DNA of 33,829 nt from Propionispira arboris. Its GTDB lineage: Bacteria; Bacillota; Negativicutes; Selenomonadales; Selenomonadaceae. Within the stretch, counting starts at the first letter, position 1. The number at the start of each line of letters is the position of its first letter. Under the pieces are notes generated by a model, which saw only the letters and a list, made by a program, of their open reading frames with translations, was not told where the DNA came from and made no database searches. The DNA lies in the NCBI RefSeq assembly GCF_900109225.1, contig NZ_FNZK01000028.1:1-33829 (forward strand), given 5' to 3'. Shown one piece after another: positions 17,639 to 27,150 of the stretch. The translations under genes were made by a program, and so were the position numbers.

Positions 17639-19120
17639 TCAAAACAAGGTGCGATTTACCGCTTTTTTCCAGCCATCATATAAAAATTCACGACGACTTA
17701 CTTGTATCTTCCCATCATATTTCAGTCTTTTCCGCTCGCGAAAAATATCCGGTTGCGTATAAATTTTCATAGCAATTCCGGCGGCTATGGCAGACCCCAT
17801 ACCCGATAATTCCAACGTTTGGGATACTTGGACCGGAATTTTTAAAATATCAGCCTGAAACTGCATAAGATATGCATTCTTCGTCGGACCTCCATCAACA
17901 CACAATTCCTTAATTTCTATAGTAGATTCTTTTTGCATGAGTTGGACAATATCCGTAATCTGATATGCAATGCTGTCAAGTGCGGCCCGAACCATTTCAG
18001 CCCTGCCTGTTACACGTGTAATTCCGGTAAACAAGCCGGTTGCTTCACTATTCCAGTAAGGCGCCCCTAACCCTGAAAAAGCTGGTACAAAATAACTTTG
18101 ATCATCGTTATTTGAATTTTCCGCTATTTCCTGTGATTCTTCGGCACTAGCCAACAGTTTCAAATCATCTTTCAGCCATGTTATAACAGCACCTGCATAA
18201 TTGATATTACCCTCAAGTACATAACTGATCTTCCCATTAAAGCGCCAGGCAATTGAAGTAACAAGCCCCGACTTACTAGAAAATATATGTTCCCCCAGAT
18301 TCATCATCACGGAAGACCCTGTACCGTAGGTTGCTTTGACCATTCCTGGACTATTGCAATTTTGAGCAAAAAGTGCTGCCTGAGAATCGCCAAGTACTGC
18401 ATGGATAGGAATCGGTTCATCCAGCCAGCCGTCAAACGTAGTGGTACCATACAAAGCATTTGAATCACAAACCTCAGGTAAAGCCCGGCGTGGAATCCCA
18501 AACATTTGGCACACATCTAAATCCCAGGTCAGATCTTTAATATTAAACAGCTGCGTTCGCGATGCATTCGAATAATCTGTTTTAAACGCAGTACCACCCG
18601 TCAAACAATAAACAAGCCAACTATCCATTGTTCCAAAACAAAGTTCATTTGCTTCTGCTCTTTGGCGAGCTCCCACGATATTTTCTAACAGCCAGCTTAT
18701 TTTGGCCGCAGAAAAATATGGTGATAGTGGCAGACCTGTAATCGCTTTTATTTTTTCACCATATCCTTCTAACACAATGCGTTGACATATTTTTTCCGCA
18801 CGAGCACATTGCCAGACAATGGCATTATAAATTGGTTTACCATTTGATTTTTGCCATGCCATTACGGTTTCTCTTTGATTACTGATACCAATTGTGGCAA
18901 TACTTGTTTTATTGATACCGGCTTTTTCTACAACTGCTTTTACAACCGCCAATACATTTTGATAAATTTCGACTGGATCGTGTTCAATCCAGCCTTTTTC
19001 ATTGATAATCTGCTTATGCAGCAAATCACAGCGTGCTACTAAAGAACCTGTTTCATCAAACAATAGACCTTTTGTTCCCTGCGTGCTTTGGTCTATTCCC
19101 AATACAAATGTATCCGGCAT
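17639..19120 (-). CDS. FGGY-family sugar kinase (candidate apulose or pentulose kinase)
   Basis: The 493-residue protein has both actin-like domains of the FGGY family: LGIDQSTQGTKGLLFDE at the N-terminus, GWIEHDPVEIYQNV near 42, ISNQRETVMAW near 78, YGTGSSVMMNLG near 265 and the C-terminal CVDGGPTKNAYLMQFQADIL-type block (seen: LCVDGGPTKNAYLMQ) with VQVSQTLELSGMGSA near 420. The family phosphorylates ketoses, polyols or glycerol; sequence alone leaves xylulokinase-, glycerol-kinase- and apulose-kinase-like options. Lying two bases after the transketolase C half and in the operon of an isomerase, it should act on the keto sugar made by that isomerase. Substrate is inference. Confidence 0.85.
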   Translation of the reverse strand: MPDTFVLGIDQSTQGTKGLLFDETGSLVARCDLLHKQIINEKGWIEHDPVEIYQNVLAVVKAVVEKAGINKTSIATIGISNQRETVMAWQKSNGKPIYNAIVWQCARAEKICQRIVLEGYGEKIKAITGLPLSPYFSAAKISWLLENIVGARQRAEANELCFGTMDSWLVYCLTGGTAFKTDYSNASRTQLFNIKDLTWDLDVCQMFGIPRRALPEVCDSNALYGTTTFDGWLDEPIPIHAVLGDSQAALFAQNCNSPGMVKATYGTGSSVMMNLGEHIFSSKSGLVTSIAWRFNGKISYVLEGNINYAGAVITWLKDDLKLLASAEESQEIAENSNNDDQSYFVPAFSGLGAPYWNSEATGLFTGITRVTGRAEMVRAALDSIAYQITDIVQLMQKESTIEIKELCVDGGPTKNAYLMQFQADILKIPVQVSQTLELSGMGSAIAAGIAMKIYTQPDIFRERKRLKYDGKIQVSRREFLYDGWKKAVNRTLF

Positions 19121-19122
19121 TT

Positions 19123-20052
19123 TCAGATCAACTCCATTACCGTTTTTGCAATACCTTCCGCATTCAATCCGTAGTGATCAAAAACCTCCTGTGACTTCCC
19201 TGTTACGACTGGTGCATCCGGCAACGCCATATTGATAACTTTGGTTGGATAATGCGCCGCTGTAATCTGGCTTACCATCGACCCCAGACCGCCATATATC
19301 GTGTGCTCTTCAACCGTCACAATTGCTTTCGTTTCTTTGGCCGCTTTAATAACAGCCGCTTCATCAATTGGTTTTACGCAGTACATATCCAATACCCGCG
19401 CCATGATGCCTTTGCTCCTTAATAGCATTGCTGCATCTTTCGCTGGTTTCACCATTTCTCCGCAGGCAATGATAGTAACATCCTGACCTTCATTTACAAC
19501 CATCGCACGGTCCATTTCAAATGAAATCGTCGCCGCGTCATAAATCGGCTCAACTGCATTGCGGCCTACTCTTACATAGGCAGGTTTTTCATCCTGCAAA
19601 AGTGCTTGTATAAGCTTACCGGTCTGTAGATGATCACTTGGCAAATAGACTCTCATATTTGGAATGGACGCCATCGCAGCAATATCATTTGCTGAATGAT
19701 GTGTCATCCCCAATGCTCCATAGCTAACGCCCCCGCTAATCCCAATCAAGCTAACATTCGTATTCGAATAAGCTACATCGACCTTTGCTTGTTCCATACT
19801 TCGCGTTGTTAAAAAACTGGCCGGTGAAACAGCAAAAGCTTTTTTACCACAACTGGCAAGTCCGGCACTAATTGAAACTAGATTTTGTTCTGCAATGCCC
19901 ACTTCAACAAATTGTGCTGGTCGTTTTTTGGCAAAATCAGCCAGTGATGCCGAACCACGAGAATCACTACACAAAACAATGATGTCTTTATCTTGAGCCG
20001 AAGCTTCCAATAACACATTGCAAATTTCCTGCTTATTGGCAATTTTATTCAT
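19123..20052 (-). CDS. Transketolase, C-terminal subunit (split type)
   Basis: This 309-residue subunit carries the pyrimidine-binding and C-terminal domains of transketolase: FVEVGIAEQNLVSISAGLA near residue 48 with the Glu that activates thiamine diphosphate, GMTHHSANDIAAMA near 115, PAYVRVGRNAV, VTIIACGEMVKPAKDAA near 190 and VTVEEHTIYGGLGS near 245. It pairs with the N-terminal half encoded just upstream; the two genes overlap by eight bases with the AGGAGG inside the first gene. Split transketolases dedicated to one catabolic pathway are common in Firmicutes; a published example is apulose-4-phosphate transketolase (AptA/AptB). Which acceptor or donor is used here is not visible. Confidence 0.9.
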   Translation of the reverse strand: MNKIANKQEICNVLLEASAQDKDIIVLCSDSRGSASLADFAKKRPAQFVEVGIAEQNLVSISAGLASCGKKAFAVSPASFLTTRSMEQAKVDVAYSNTNVSLIGISGGVSYGALGMTHHSANDIAAMASIPNMRVYLPSDHLQTGKLIQALLQDEKPAYVRVGRNAVEPIYDAATISFEMDRAMVVNEGQDVTIIACGEMVKPAKDAAMLLRSKGIMARVLDMYCVKPIDEAAVIKAAKETKAIVTVEEHTIYGGLGSMVSQITAAHYPTKVINMALPDAPVVTGKSQEVFDHYGLNAEGIAKTVMELI

Positions 20053-20863
20053 ATTGAGCCCTCCTCTGGTTCAATTCATTGATTGCTTGTTCATATTCTG
20101 CATCCGTTGGAACCCGATGATGCCAGCCAGCTTGATTTTCCATAAAAGAAACACCGCAGCCTTTCGTGGTGTTCGCAATGATTACAGTCGGCATACCTTT
20201 GGTTGTTTTCGCTTCCGTAATGGCCTCATCCAAAGCATCTATATCATTTCCCAAAACTGAAATTACGTGCCAGCCAAATGCCGCCCAGCGTTCTTCTTGT
20301 TTATCCTGCATCATAATATTTTCAGTCGTACCAGAAATCTGTAAATGATTCCGATCGACAAATGCGGTTAAATTGTCAAGCTTATAATGAGCCCCTGCCG
20401 TAACCGCTTCCCAAACCGACCCTTCTTCCATCTCACCATCACCCATAACTGCATAAACACGATAGTCCAGCCTGTCCATCTTCCCCGCCAGCGCCATGCC
20501 AACACCAACAGACAAACCATGCCCTAATGAACCAGTATTCATTTCGATCCCATTGATTTTGTTATTCGGATGACCAATATATTTCGAAGCATAGGCTGAA
20601 TAGGTTTTTAAATCTTCCTTTGGAAAAAATCCACAATCTGCTAAAACACAATAAAGTGATTCCACAGAATGTCCTTTGCTTAAGATAAATCGATCACGGT
20701 TTGGATCGGCTGTATTTTCCGGTGTCACATTTAGATGCTTATAATATAAAGCAACCAAAATGTCCGTTACGCTTAAATCGCCGCCAATATGCCCCGTTTT
20801 GGCACGATGGATCAAGGTGATAATATCTTTTCGAATATCACATGCTTTTAACTGCAAATTCAT
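20045..20863 (-). CDS. Transketolase, N-terminal subunit (split type)
   Basis: The 272-residue subunit is the diphosphate-binding half of transketolase: TGHIGGDLSVTDILVALYY near residue 23, FILSKGHSVESLY near 58, GSLGHGLSVGVGMALAG near 110 and the thiamine-diphosphate/Mg motif VMGDGEMEEGSVWEA near 142 with the Asn in DRNHLQISG. It moves two-carbon units between sugar phosphates together with its partner. A GAGGGGGGA site overlapping the isomerase stop precedes the ATG, so expression is coupled to that of the isomerase. It is catabolic by context: isomerase upstream, kinase downstream. Confidence 0.9.
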   Translation of the reverse strand: MNLQLKACDIRKDIITLIHRAKTGHIGGDLSVTDILVALYYKHLNVTPENTADPNRDRFILSKGHSVESLYCVLADCGFFPKEDLKTYSAYASKYIGHPNNKINGIEMNTGSLGHGLSVGVGMALAGKMDRLDYRVYAVMGDGEMEEGSVWEAVTAGAHYKLDNLTAFVDRNHLQISGTTENIMMQDKQEERWAAFGWHVISVLGNDIDALDEAITEAKTTKGMPTVIIANTTKGCGVSFMENQAGWHHRVPTDAEYEQAINELNQRRAQYE

Positions 20864-20866
20864 TAT

Positions 20867-22270
20867 TTATTCCCCCCTCAAATATGCTTTAATCTCATCT
20901 TCAATCGGATCATATAAATCCGCTTTGATTTTCATATATTTACAAGCTTCATAAAGAATTGGCACAATATTTTTATGAATTCCCACACAATGATGAATGT
21001 ACGGTCCACAAACAATTTTTTCTTCCAGTCGTTTAATATTATCTACAACAATCCAAAGATATGTTCCCATTCCCTTTGGTCCATCAACCCCCTCTGCATT
21101 TCCTAACAGCATGGAATATTCACCATTATCACCATCAAAACGACAAAGAGTCAATGAACCGTGTTTTGCTTCTGCCGTAATGCTTCCTGGATAGTCAAAA
21201 GCCAAAGGATATGTAAGCGTTGGTTTCTCTTTGGCGATTGAAATCGGCCATGGACCACAATGCTGGAGCAACTCTCCATTTGCCAGATCCGGATGACGAA
21301 TCGTCCAATCAGCAAAAAACGATCTCGTTTCATCCATGCCAGCGGCTTCCACCAAAAGAGCAGTAATCGCACCATGGATATCTGTTTCACAGACAACGGG
21401 AATCCCTTCGTCGTTCAGCAGTGCATTCGCAGCACAAGGCATGATACCAAGTTCAGACTGCAATTCATTCCAGCATTGCAATGCAACTGCATTACAATCA
21501 TATTTTTTGATCAGGTTTTGCATCGCGACCTTAAGAGCTGCCACATTTTCAAGTTCCTCATCTCGAATCTTGATTTCCATATGCGCTCGTAAATACCCGA
21601 TTGTTTTAGTGACTTCACTGCCTTCTTCTTTTTTTGCTGCTTTAACAGCTTTGGTGAGCTCCGGCATCGGTATCGGTGCCAGCTGAATATTAAATTTTTC
21701 GAGAAGTTCACCTTCATTGCACATGGTCGACCAAAAATCAAATGGACGTGTTGAAATTTGCAAAATGCGAATATGCTGAAACGTTTTCACAACATTACAA
21801 ACTGCCATAAAGTCTTTGATTCCCCGTTCAAAAACAGGATCATGTAAGCGACAATTTGTCATATATGTAAACGGAACGCGAAATCTTCTGAGAACTTTTC
21901 CCGTAGCGAACAAACCACATTGTGTATCACGAAGACGAACACCATTTTCATCTGGTTTTTCATCAAGCGGCCCCCATAACAAAACAGGAACATTTAACTC
22001 TTTTGCCAGTCTTGCGCACTCATATTCAGTACCAAAATTACAATGCGGCAAAAACAGTCCATCTATTTTTTCTTTTTTGAATTTTTCGACTATTTTAAGC
22101 AGACCAGCATCATCATATAATAAACCTTCATCATTAATATCACTAATATCAACAAATTCAATCCCCAATTCTTTTAGTCGCTCACTAATCAAACCTCGAT
22201 ATTTGATAGCATCCGGCGCACTAAAAATACTTCTTCTGGTCGGTGCAAAACCTAATTTAATCAAAGCCAT
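20867..22270 (-). CDS. L-fucose/L-arabinose-isomerase-like protein (candidate D-apiose isomerase)
   Basis: The 467-residue protein resembles the L-fucose/arabinose isomerase superfamily: an N-terminal Rossmann-like domain (IKLGFAPTRRSIF, then DGLFLPHCNFGTE near 71 and VPVLLWGPLDEKP near 94), then a metal-site region with CWNELQSELG (Glu269) and VVCETDIHGAITALL (Glu295, Asp297, His299). These acidic residues are positioned like the Mn ligands of fucose isomerase. It is first in the operon, 88 bases after the predicted transcription start, and its GGAGG site is good. With split transketolase and an FGGY kinase downstream, it should convert an aldose to a ketose; D-apiose to apulose is my leading idea, with other pentoses or 6-deoxy sugars as alternatives. 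Confidence 0.82.
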   Translation of the reverse strand: MALIKLGFAPTRRSIFSAPDAIKYRGLISERLKELGIEFVDISDINDEGLLYDDAGLLKIVEKFKKEKIDGLFLPHCNFGTEYECARLAKELNVPVLLWGPLDEKPDENGVRLRDTQCGLFATGKVLRRFRVPFTYMTNCRLHDPVFERGIKDFMAVCNVVKTFQHIRILQISTRPFDFWSTMCNEGELLEKFNIQLAPIPMPELTKAVKAAKKEEGSEVTKTIGYLRAHMEIKIRDEELENVAALKVAMQNLIKKYDCNAVALQCWNELQSELGIMPCAANALLNDEGIPVVCETDIHGAITALLVEAAGMDETRSFFADWTIRHPDLANGELLQHCGPWPISIAKEKPTLTYPLAFDYPGSITAEAKHGSLTLCRFDGDNGEYSMLLGNAEGVDGPKGMGTYLWIVVDNIKRLEEKIVCGPYIHHCVGIHKNIVPILYEACKYMKIKADLYDPIEDEIKAYLRGE

Positions 22271-22364
22271 TATTCATTCCTCCAATAAAATTTTTATTTG
22301 TATTATCAGTACAGGTCAGATCCGTTAAGACAATTCAAAATATTTAGTTTTATTTCTCAGCGTT

Positions 22365-22393
22365 ATTATAATACTTTTATATAAATATTTCAA
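22365..22393 (-). promoter_or_regulatory. Sigma-A promoter of the pentose operon
   Basis: On the minus strand TTGAAA (22393-22388) and a consensus TATAAT (22370-22365) are exactly 17 bases apart. The predicted start near 22358 leaves an 88-base leader before the isomerase ATG. A short inverted repeat TGTA/TACA (about 22296-22310) lies in that leader and might be an operator for the LacI-type regulator, but this is weak. Confidence 0.75.
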
Positions 22394-22560
22394 TAATTAT
22401 TTTAAATTAAAAGTAAAATTATTATATATTTAAAATAAATTATCGTTATATTTACTTTTAAATTTTATTTTTACATAAATTCGTATAAAAAAAAGATATT
22501 TTATATAAAATATTCATATAAATATTTATATAAAACATCAAAAAAAACTATATTAAACTA
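22394..22560. other. Very AT-rich intergenic DNA upstream of the pentose promoter
   Basis: This stretch is almost entirely A and T with phased A/T runs (for example repeated AAATATTT- and TATAAA-like words) and contains no reading frame or gene-like signal. It sits just upstream of the -35 box, where an UP element or curved DNA would act. Nothing else is seen in it. Confidence 0.6.
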
Positions 22561-22593
22561 AAAAATACTGCCAAAAAATCCGGCAGTATTTCT
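22561..22593 (-). terminator. Intrinsic terminator of the hydrogenase operon
   Basis: AAATACTGCC (22563-22572) and GGCAGTATTT (22582-22591) form a perfect ten-base stem with a nine-base loop; on the minus strand the stem ends in five T residues. It starts nine bases after the hypE stop codon. Confidence 0.88.
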
Positions 22594-22599
22594 TGAATT

Positions 22600-23610
22600 T
22601 TAACAAATTCGTGGAATTTGTACGCCCAACGGCATATCAACAATACGGATACCACCAATATTGGTTTGCAGACCGACCTGGCCTATCGATTCGTTCGTTA
22701 CTTTTCCAATAACGCAGGCATCTTTGCCATAAGGATGCTGATGCATCACGTCAAGTAAAGTTTTCGTGTATTTTGCATCAACAAAAACCAACATTTTACC
22801 TTCATTTGCCAGATACAGTGGATCAAACCCCAGTATTTCACAAACTCCCTGTACTTCCGAACGCACAGGTATGGCATTTTCTTGTAGTAAAATTCCGGTT
22901 TTCGATTGCTCGGCAATTTCATTTAGCGTAGCTGCTACGCCACCACGTGTCGGGTCGCGTAAAGCTGCTATTTGCGGCACAGCTTTGAGCATTTTCTGTA
23001 CCAAACCGTTAAGTGGCGCACAATCACTTTGCAGTGTTGCCGGTAAAACTAATTCATGACGCCCTGCCATAATAGTCGTTGCATGATCACCAATATAGCC
23101 ACTGACAATGACATCACACCCCGGCTTAACACACTTCGGTGAAATATGACTGCCAGATATTATATCACCAATCCCCGCTGTATTGATAAAGATTCCATCT
23201 GCTGCACCTTTATTAACGACTTTCGTATCCCCGGTAACAATTAGCACATTGGCTTCCTTCGCCGCCAGACGCATCGACTCCACAATTTTCCGGAGATCAT
23301 CCATTAAAAATCCCTCTTCCAGAATAAGTCCCACTGAAAGATACCGCGGCACCGCACCAGTCATTGCCAAATCATTAACTGTACCACAAACAGCCAATTT
23401 ACCAATGTTACCACCAGCAAAAAATAAAGGTTTCACAACATATGAATCCGTTGTAAACGCCACATTCGTCCCTGCCATATTTACCGAAGCTCCATCATGT
23501 AACTCATTAAGCAGCGGATTGCCAAATGCCGGTAAGATTACCTGCTCCACTAACTCCTGGCTAAGTTTTCCGCCGCTTCCATGAGCCAAACAAATCTTTT
23601 CATGTTCCAT
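22600..23610 (-). CDS. hypE: Hydrogenase maturation factor HypE
   Basis: HypE dehydrates the carbamoyl group received from HypF on its C-terminal Cys to a thiocyanate, the source of the cyanide ligands of the NiFe site. The 336-residue product has LAHGSGGKLSQELVEQV near the N-terminus, FTTDSYVVKPLFFAGGNIG near 60, ATP-binding DPTRGGVAATLNEIA near 225 and ends in the required Pro-Arg-Ile-Cys. I choose ATG 23610, eight bases after GGGAG, giving a length normal for the family; upstream ATGs extend a frame into hypD and encode sequence unlike HypE. It overlaps the hypD end by about 11 bases and is the last gene of the operon. Confidence 0.95.
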   Translation of the reverse strand: MEHEKICLAHGSGGKLSQELVEQVILPAFGNPLLNELHDGASVNMAGTNVAFTTDSYVVKPLFFAGGNIGKLAVCGTVNDLAMTGAVPRYLSVGLILEEGFLMDDLRKIVESMRLAAKEANVLIVTGDTKVVNKGAADGIFINTAGIGDIISGSHISPKCVKPGCDVIVSGYIGDHATTIMAGRHELVLPATLQSDCAPLNGLVQKMLKAVPQIAALRDPTRGGVAATLNEIAEQSKTGILLQENAIPVRSEVQGVCEILGFDPLYLANEGKMLVFVDAKYTKTLLDVMHQHPYGKDACVIGKVTNESIGQVGLQTNIGGIRIVDMPLGVQIPRIC

Positions 23611-24706
23611 ACGTATATCTCCCGCTTCCATATTTATACCATGCCGCACAAGATCCTTCAACAGATACCATGCAGGCTCCAATTGGGTGTTCAGGAACGC
23701 AAGCCTTGCCAAACAATTGGCAAGCCGTTGGTTTAATGATGCCGCGCAGTACTTCACCACAACGACAGGCCGTTTTCTTTGCAATGGTTTTTGTTACCAT
23801 CGGCAAAACCACCTGTGCATCAAATGCAGAATATTGCTCTTTCATCCGCAGCCCTGAATCCGGAATCATACCAATCCCCCGCCAGACTGCGTCTGTTGGT
23901 TCATAAACTTCCGACAAAATTTGTCTGGCGGCCGGATTACCATCCGGTTTCACAATTCGCTTATATTCATTTTCTATAGTCGGCTGATCATCATGAATCT
24001 GCCTCGCCAATCGATAAATCGTCCGCAAAATCTCTAACGGTTCAAAACCAGCAACCACTGCTGGCATATGATATGTTTCCGGTAAAAAATCAAACGGTCT
24101 TTCTCCTGTAATAGCACAAACATGACCCGGCAATAAAAAGCCATCAATGTTGACTGCTGGATCTGCCAGTAAAACTTTGAGTGCCGGAGGAACTATTTTA
24201 TGAGAAGACAATAAGAATAAATTCGTCAAATTTTGTTTTTTTGTTGCCAGTACGGTAGCCGCTGCAGTAGGTGCCGTTGTTTCAAAACCAACTGCCAAAA
24301 AAATAATTTTTTTGTGTGGATTTTGTGCCGCTATCGTAAGACTTTCCAATGGTGAATAAACAACTCGAATATCTGCACCAGTCGCTTTTACTTCGCCCAA
24401 GCTTGATGTTGAGCCTGGAACACGCAGCATATCGCCAAATGTAGTCAAAATTACATCTTCGCATCTCGCATAAGCAACCGCTTTATCTATGTATTCGTCC
24501 GGTGTAACGCAAACCGGACAGCCAGGTCCACTCACCAAATCGACCTGTGGTGGCAGTAATTGTCTTATACCCGCCCGAAAAATGGCTACCGTATGTGTAC
24601 CGCAAACTTCCATCAACCGCACTGGTTTCGTAACCAGGCGATCGATCTCACGAATGAGAAACTGTGCCATTTCTTTTGTTTCATTATTATGTTCAGGCAC
24701 TCCCAT
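23600..24706 (-). CDS. hypD: Hydrogenase maturation factor HypD
   Basis: HypD is the iron-sulfur scaffold on which, together with HypC, the Fe(CN)2CO unit is built. The 368-residue protein has the conserved blocks LMEVCGTHTVAIFRAGI near residue 36, SGPGCPVCVTPDEYID near 60 with the CPVC motif, FLAVGFETTAPTAAA near 140, and the C-terminal Cys cluster (CRCGEVLRG, IKPTACQLFGKAC, GACMVSVEGSCAAWY) that binds the 4Fe-4S centre. It overlaps the end of hypC by 14 bases, so both are translated together, as fits a HypC-HypD complex. Confidence 0.96.
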   Translation of the reverse strand: MGVPEHNNETKEMAQFLIREIDRLVTKPVRLMEVCGTHTVAIFRAGIRQLLPPQVDLVSGPGCPVCVTPDEYIDKAVAYARCEDVILTTFGDMLRVPGSTSSLGEVKATGADIRVVYSPLESLTIAAQNPHKKIIFLAVGFETTAPTAAATVLATKKQNLTNLFLLSSHKIVPPALKVLLADPAVNIDGFLLPGHVCAITGERPFDFLPETYHMPAVVAGFEPLEILRTIYRLARQIHDDQPTIENEYKRIVKPDGNPAARQILSEVYEPTDAVWRGIGMIPDSGLRMKEQYSAFDAQVVLPMVTKTIAKKTACRCGEVLRGIIKPTACQLFGKACVPEHPIGACMVSVEGSCAAWYKYGSGRYTYGT

Positions 24707-24911
24707 TCATCTCCCTAAGCAATTGATTTGTCAGAGTGGCTTCCTCTTCATCAATAGCCTGAATTGCAAAACCCGCATGAATCAATACAAAATCACCAAT
24801 TCCCGCTTCTGGCAATAACATAAGACTTACCTGACGTTGAATGCTGTTGACTTCCACAACGGCCATTTGATCTTTTTTATCAATAATTTTTGCTGGTACT
24901 GCCAAGCACAT
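24693..24911 (-). CDS. hypC: Hydrogenase maturation chaperone HypC
   Basis: HypC carries the iron group from HypD to the large-subunit precursor. The 72-residue length and the start MCLAVPAKI, with the essential Cys2, are diagnostic; VEVNSIQRQVSLMLLPE, GDFVLIHAGFAIQAIDEEEA complete the OB-fold chaperone. I use ATG 24911, which has AGGAGG seven bases upstream inside the last codons of hypF; a start eight codons upstream would bury the Cys2 motif. Start-proximal overlap with hypF regulation and a 14-base overlap with hypD indicate coupled translation. Confidence 0.96.
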   Translation of the reverse strand: MCLAVPAKIIDKKDQMAVVEVNSIQRQVSLMLLPEAGIGDFVLIHAGFAIQAIDEEEATLTNQLLREMNGSA

Positions 24912-24912
24912 T

Positions 24913-27150
24913 TTAACGCCTCCTTTCTCGTGCAACCACCGCCTGCCCTAAAGACAATCCTCCATCATTGGGAGGAATTTGTCGATTAAGCAAAACAGTA
25001 AAATCTATTTCCAACATACGAATCACTTGCTGTAATAATGTCATATTTTGAAATACGCCTCCGCTTAAAGCAACCGTTGATACCCCCGTCATTTTATGCA
25101 AACGCCGAATCATCACAACAATTGCATCCGCCATCGTTGTATGAAAAGCTGCTGCTAAATCTCCAATTGCTGCCTGACGATTCGTCAATGCGGCGAAGGT
25201 TGGTCTGAAATCAAGTTCATTTGTCGAAGTAATATCATAAGGTAAAATTTCCCCAACAGCACCATGTGCAGCCATTTCCAGTTCTATGGCCGCCTGCCCT
25301 TCATAATTATTATAGAGCCGTAAGCCTAGAAGTGCCGCAGCTGTATCAAACAGACGTCCAGCACTTGATGATAAGGGGGCATTAATGCCTTTCGCTGTGG
25401 CTTGCAGCAGCAGTTTCCAGCCATTTGGTATATTTTTAATTCGATTGGCTTTATGTGATGAAAAATCCACCCCATAAAGCTCCTGTAAAATCCATACAGC
25501 CTGGCGCCAAGGCTGCCGAACTGCCTTTTCTCCGCCAGGCAGGGGCAAATAGGAACAATGTGCCAAACGCTCATAACTATGGCAGTCTGCCAGCAAAAAT
25601 TCGCCGCCCCATAACGTTCCATCATCACCATACCCCGTACCATCAAAGGCAACCCCGATTACTGGATCGTTAACATTATGCTCGGCAAGAACTGAGACAA
25701 TATGTGCATAATGATGTTGAACCCCCATTGATGGTATAGCAAGTTGTTTGGCATATTTTGTTGATAAATATTCGGGATGCAGATCACAAACGACAACTTC
25801 AGGATCAATACCAAACAAACGCCGATAATGTTCGATCAATTTTTGGTAAGATAACAATGTCTGTTGATTTTCCAAATCACCGATATGTTCACTGACGAAA
25901 GCTTCCCTCCCCTTCGTCAAGCAAAAAGTATTTTTGGCCTCACCACCACAGGCAAGCACAGACAGACCATCTTTATGCAAATGTATAGGTGCTGGCGCGA
26001 ACCCACGGCTGCGCCGCAATAAATAGGGCCGTTTGCGAAATACCCTTACAACTGAGTCATCAACACGGCAATGGATTTCACGATTATGAACTAAAAAATA
26101 ATCCGCAATACCTTTTAATTTTGGATATACCTCATCATCTTTATAAATAATTGGTTCTGCACTTTGATTTCCACTTGTCATGACCCAAACATCATCCGGG
26201 TCCAAAAGCAAGAAATGTACTGGAGCATAAGGAAGCATCACCCCAAGATACGGATTTCCGCCTGCAATATCATCAGCCAAAGTCTCGACTGCTCTTTTTT
26301 GCAATAAAACAATCGGACCAATTGGTCCAGTCAATAAGATCTCTTCTTCTGTTGACAAAAAACAAATTCGGCGAACCGCTTCTATACTACCACACATAAC
26401 AGCAAATGGTTTATCCTCACGAATCTTACGAGTTCTTAAGGATCTAACAGCGAACGAATTTTTTGCATCACAAGCTAAATGATATCCGCCAATTCCTTTA
26501 ACGGCCAAAATTGACCCCTGCTTTATAAACGAATGTGCCATTTTCAATGGATCCGTCACAGCCATTTCATTTCCACTGTGATCTAAAAGTGCATATAACG
26601 GTCCACACTTTTGGCAGGCATTCGGCTGAGCATGAAATCGCCGATCATCCGGATTATCATATTCTGACTGACAGGACTTACACATCAAAAAAGGCTCCAT
26701 CGTTGTCTGCGGACGATCATAGGGAACGTCTTTAATAATCGAATATCGCGGACCGCAATTCGTACAATTTGTGAATGCATAACCAAAACGACGATTTTCC
26801 GGATGACTCAGATCGTGGCGACAGTCTGAACACGTCGCAATATCTGGCGAGATAAAAGTTGCTCTATCAGCAGATGAGATGCTCTCTTTAATTATAAAAG
26901 CCTCGTCTCCCTGCAATGCTATAAAATTAGTTACAATCTCTTCAATTTTAGCCATGGCCGGAGCTTTAACAGGCAAATCTTTCAAAAAATTTTCCAAAGC
27001 AATTTCCGTTCCCTGAATTTCAATCAGAACACCTTGTTCATCATTTAATATCCAGCCATGCAAGCCAAAATTTTTGGCTAAACGATAAACAAAAGGACGA
27101 AAACCTACCCCTTGAACAATACCCTTAACACGAATACCGACCCGCTTCAT
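24913..27150 (-). CDS. hypF: Carbamoyltransferase HypF
   Basis: HypF makes carbamoyl-AMP from carbamoyl phosphate and ATP and transfers the carbamoyl group to HypE. The 745-residue protein has all four parts: an acylphosphatase domain (VKGIVQGVGFRPFVYRLA near residue 10), two C4 zinc fingers (CSDCRHDL...CTNCGPRYSI and CKSCQSEY...CQKCGP) near 110-185, a YrdC-like domain from about 200 (LAVKGIGGYHLACDA), and a Kae1-like domain with HHYAHIVSVLAEH near 470 and GVAFDGTGYGDDGTLWGGEF near 500. ATG 27150 overlaps the protease stop (ATGA); a start 15 codons upstream lies inside that gene. Confidence 0.96.
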   Translation of the reverse strand: MKRVGIRVKGIVQGVGFRPFVYRLAKNFGLHGWILNDEQGVLIEIQGTEIALENFLKDLPVKAPAMAKIEEIVTNFIALQGDEAFIIKESISSADRATFISPDIATCSDCRHDLSHPENRRFGYAFTNCTNCGPRYSIIKDVPYDRPQTTMEPFLMCKSCQSEYDNPDDRRFHAQPNACQKCGPLYALLDHSGNEMAVTDPLKMAHSFIKQGSILAVKGIGGYHLACDAKNSFAVRSLRTRKIREDKPFAVMCGSIEAVRRICFLSTEEEILLTGPIGPIVLLQKRAVETLADDIAGGNPYLGVMLPYAPVHFLLLDPDDVWVMTSGNQSAEPIIYKDDEVYPKLKGIADYFLVHNREIHCRVDDSVVRVFRKRPYLLRRSRGFAPAPIHLHKDGLSVLACGGEAKNTFCLTKGREAFVSEHIGDLENQQTLLSYQKLIEHYRRLFGIDPEVVVCDLHPEYLSTKYAKQLAIPSMGVQHHYAHIVSVLAEHNVNDPVIGVAFDGTGYGDDGTLWGGEFLLADCHSYERLAHCSYLPLPGGEKAVRQPWRQAVWILQELYGVDFSSHKANRIKNIPNGWKLLLQATAKGINAPLSSSAGRLFDTAAALLGLRLYNNYEGQAAIELEMAAHGAVGEILPYDITSTNELDFRPTFAALTNRQAAIGDLAAAFHTTMADAIVVMIRRLHKMTGVSTVALSGGVFQNMTLLQQVIRMLEIDFTVLLNRQIPPNDGGLSLGQAVVARERRR

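Noticed and set aside
22290-22358. Catabolite repression (cre) site in the leader of the pentose operon
   Set aside because: No sequence there fits the TGnAAnCGnnnnCA pattern; the nearest candidate has wrong spacing.
23611-23784. N-terminal extension of hypE by up to 58 codons
   Set aside because: The extra residues lie inside hypD in another frame, do not resemble HypE, and the ATG at 23610 has a good GGGAG site and gives the normal family length.
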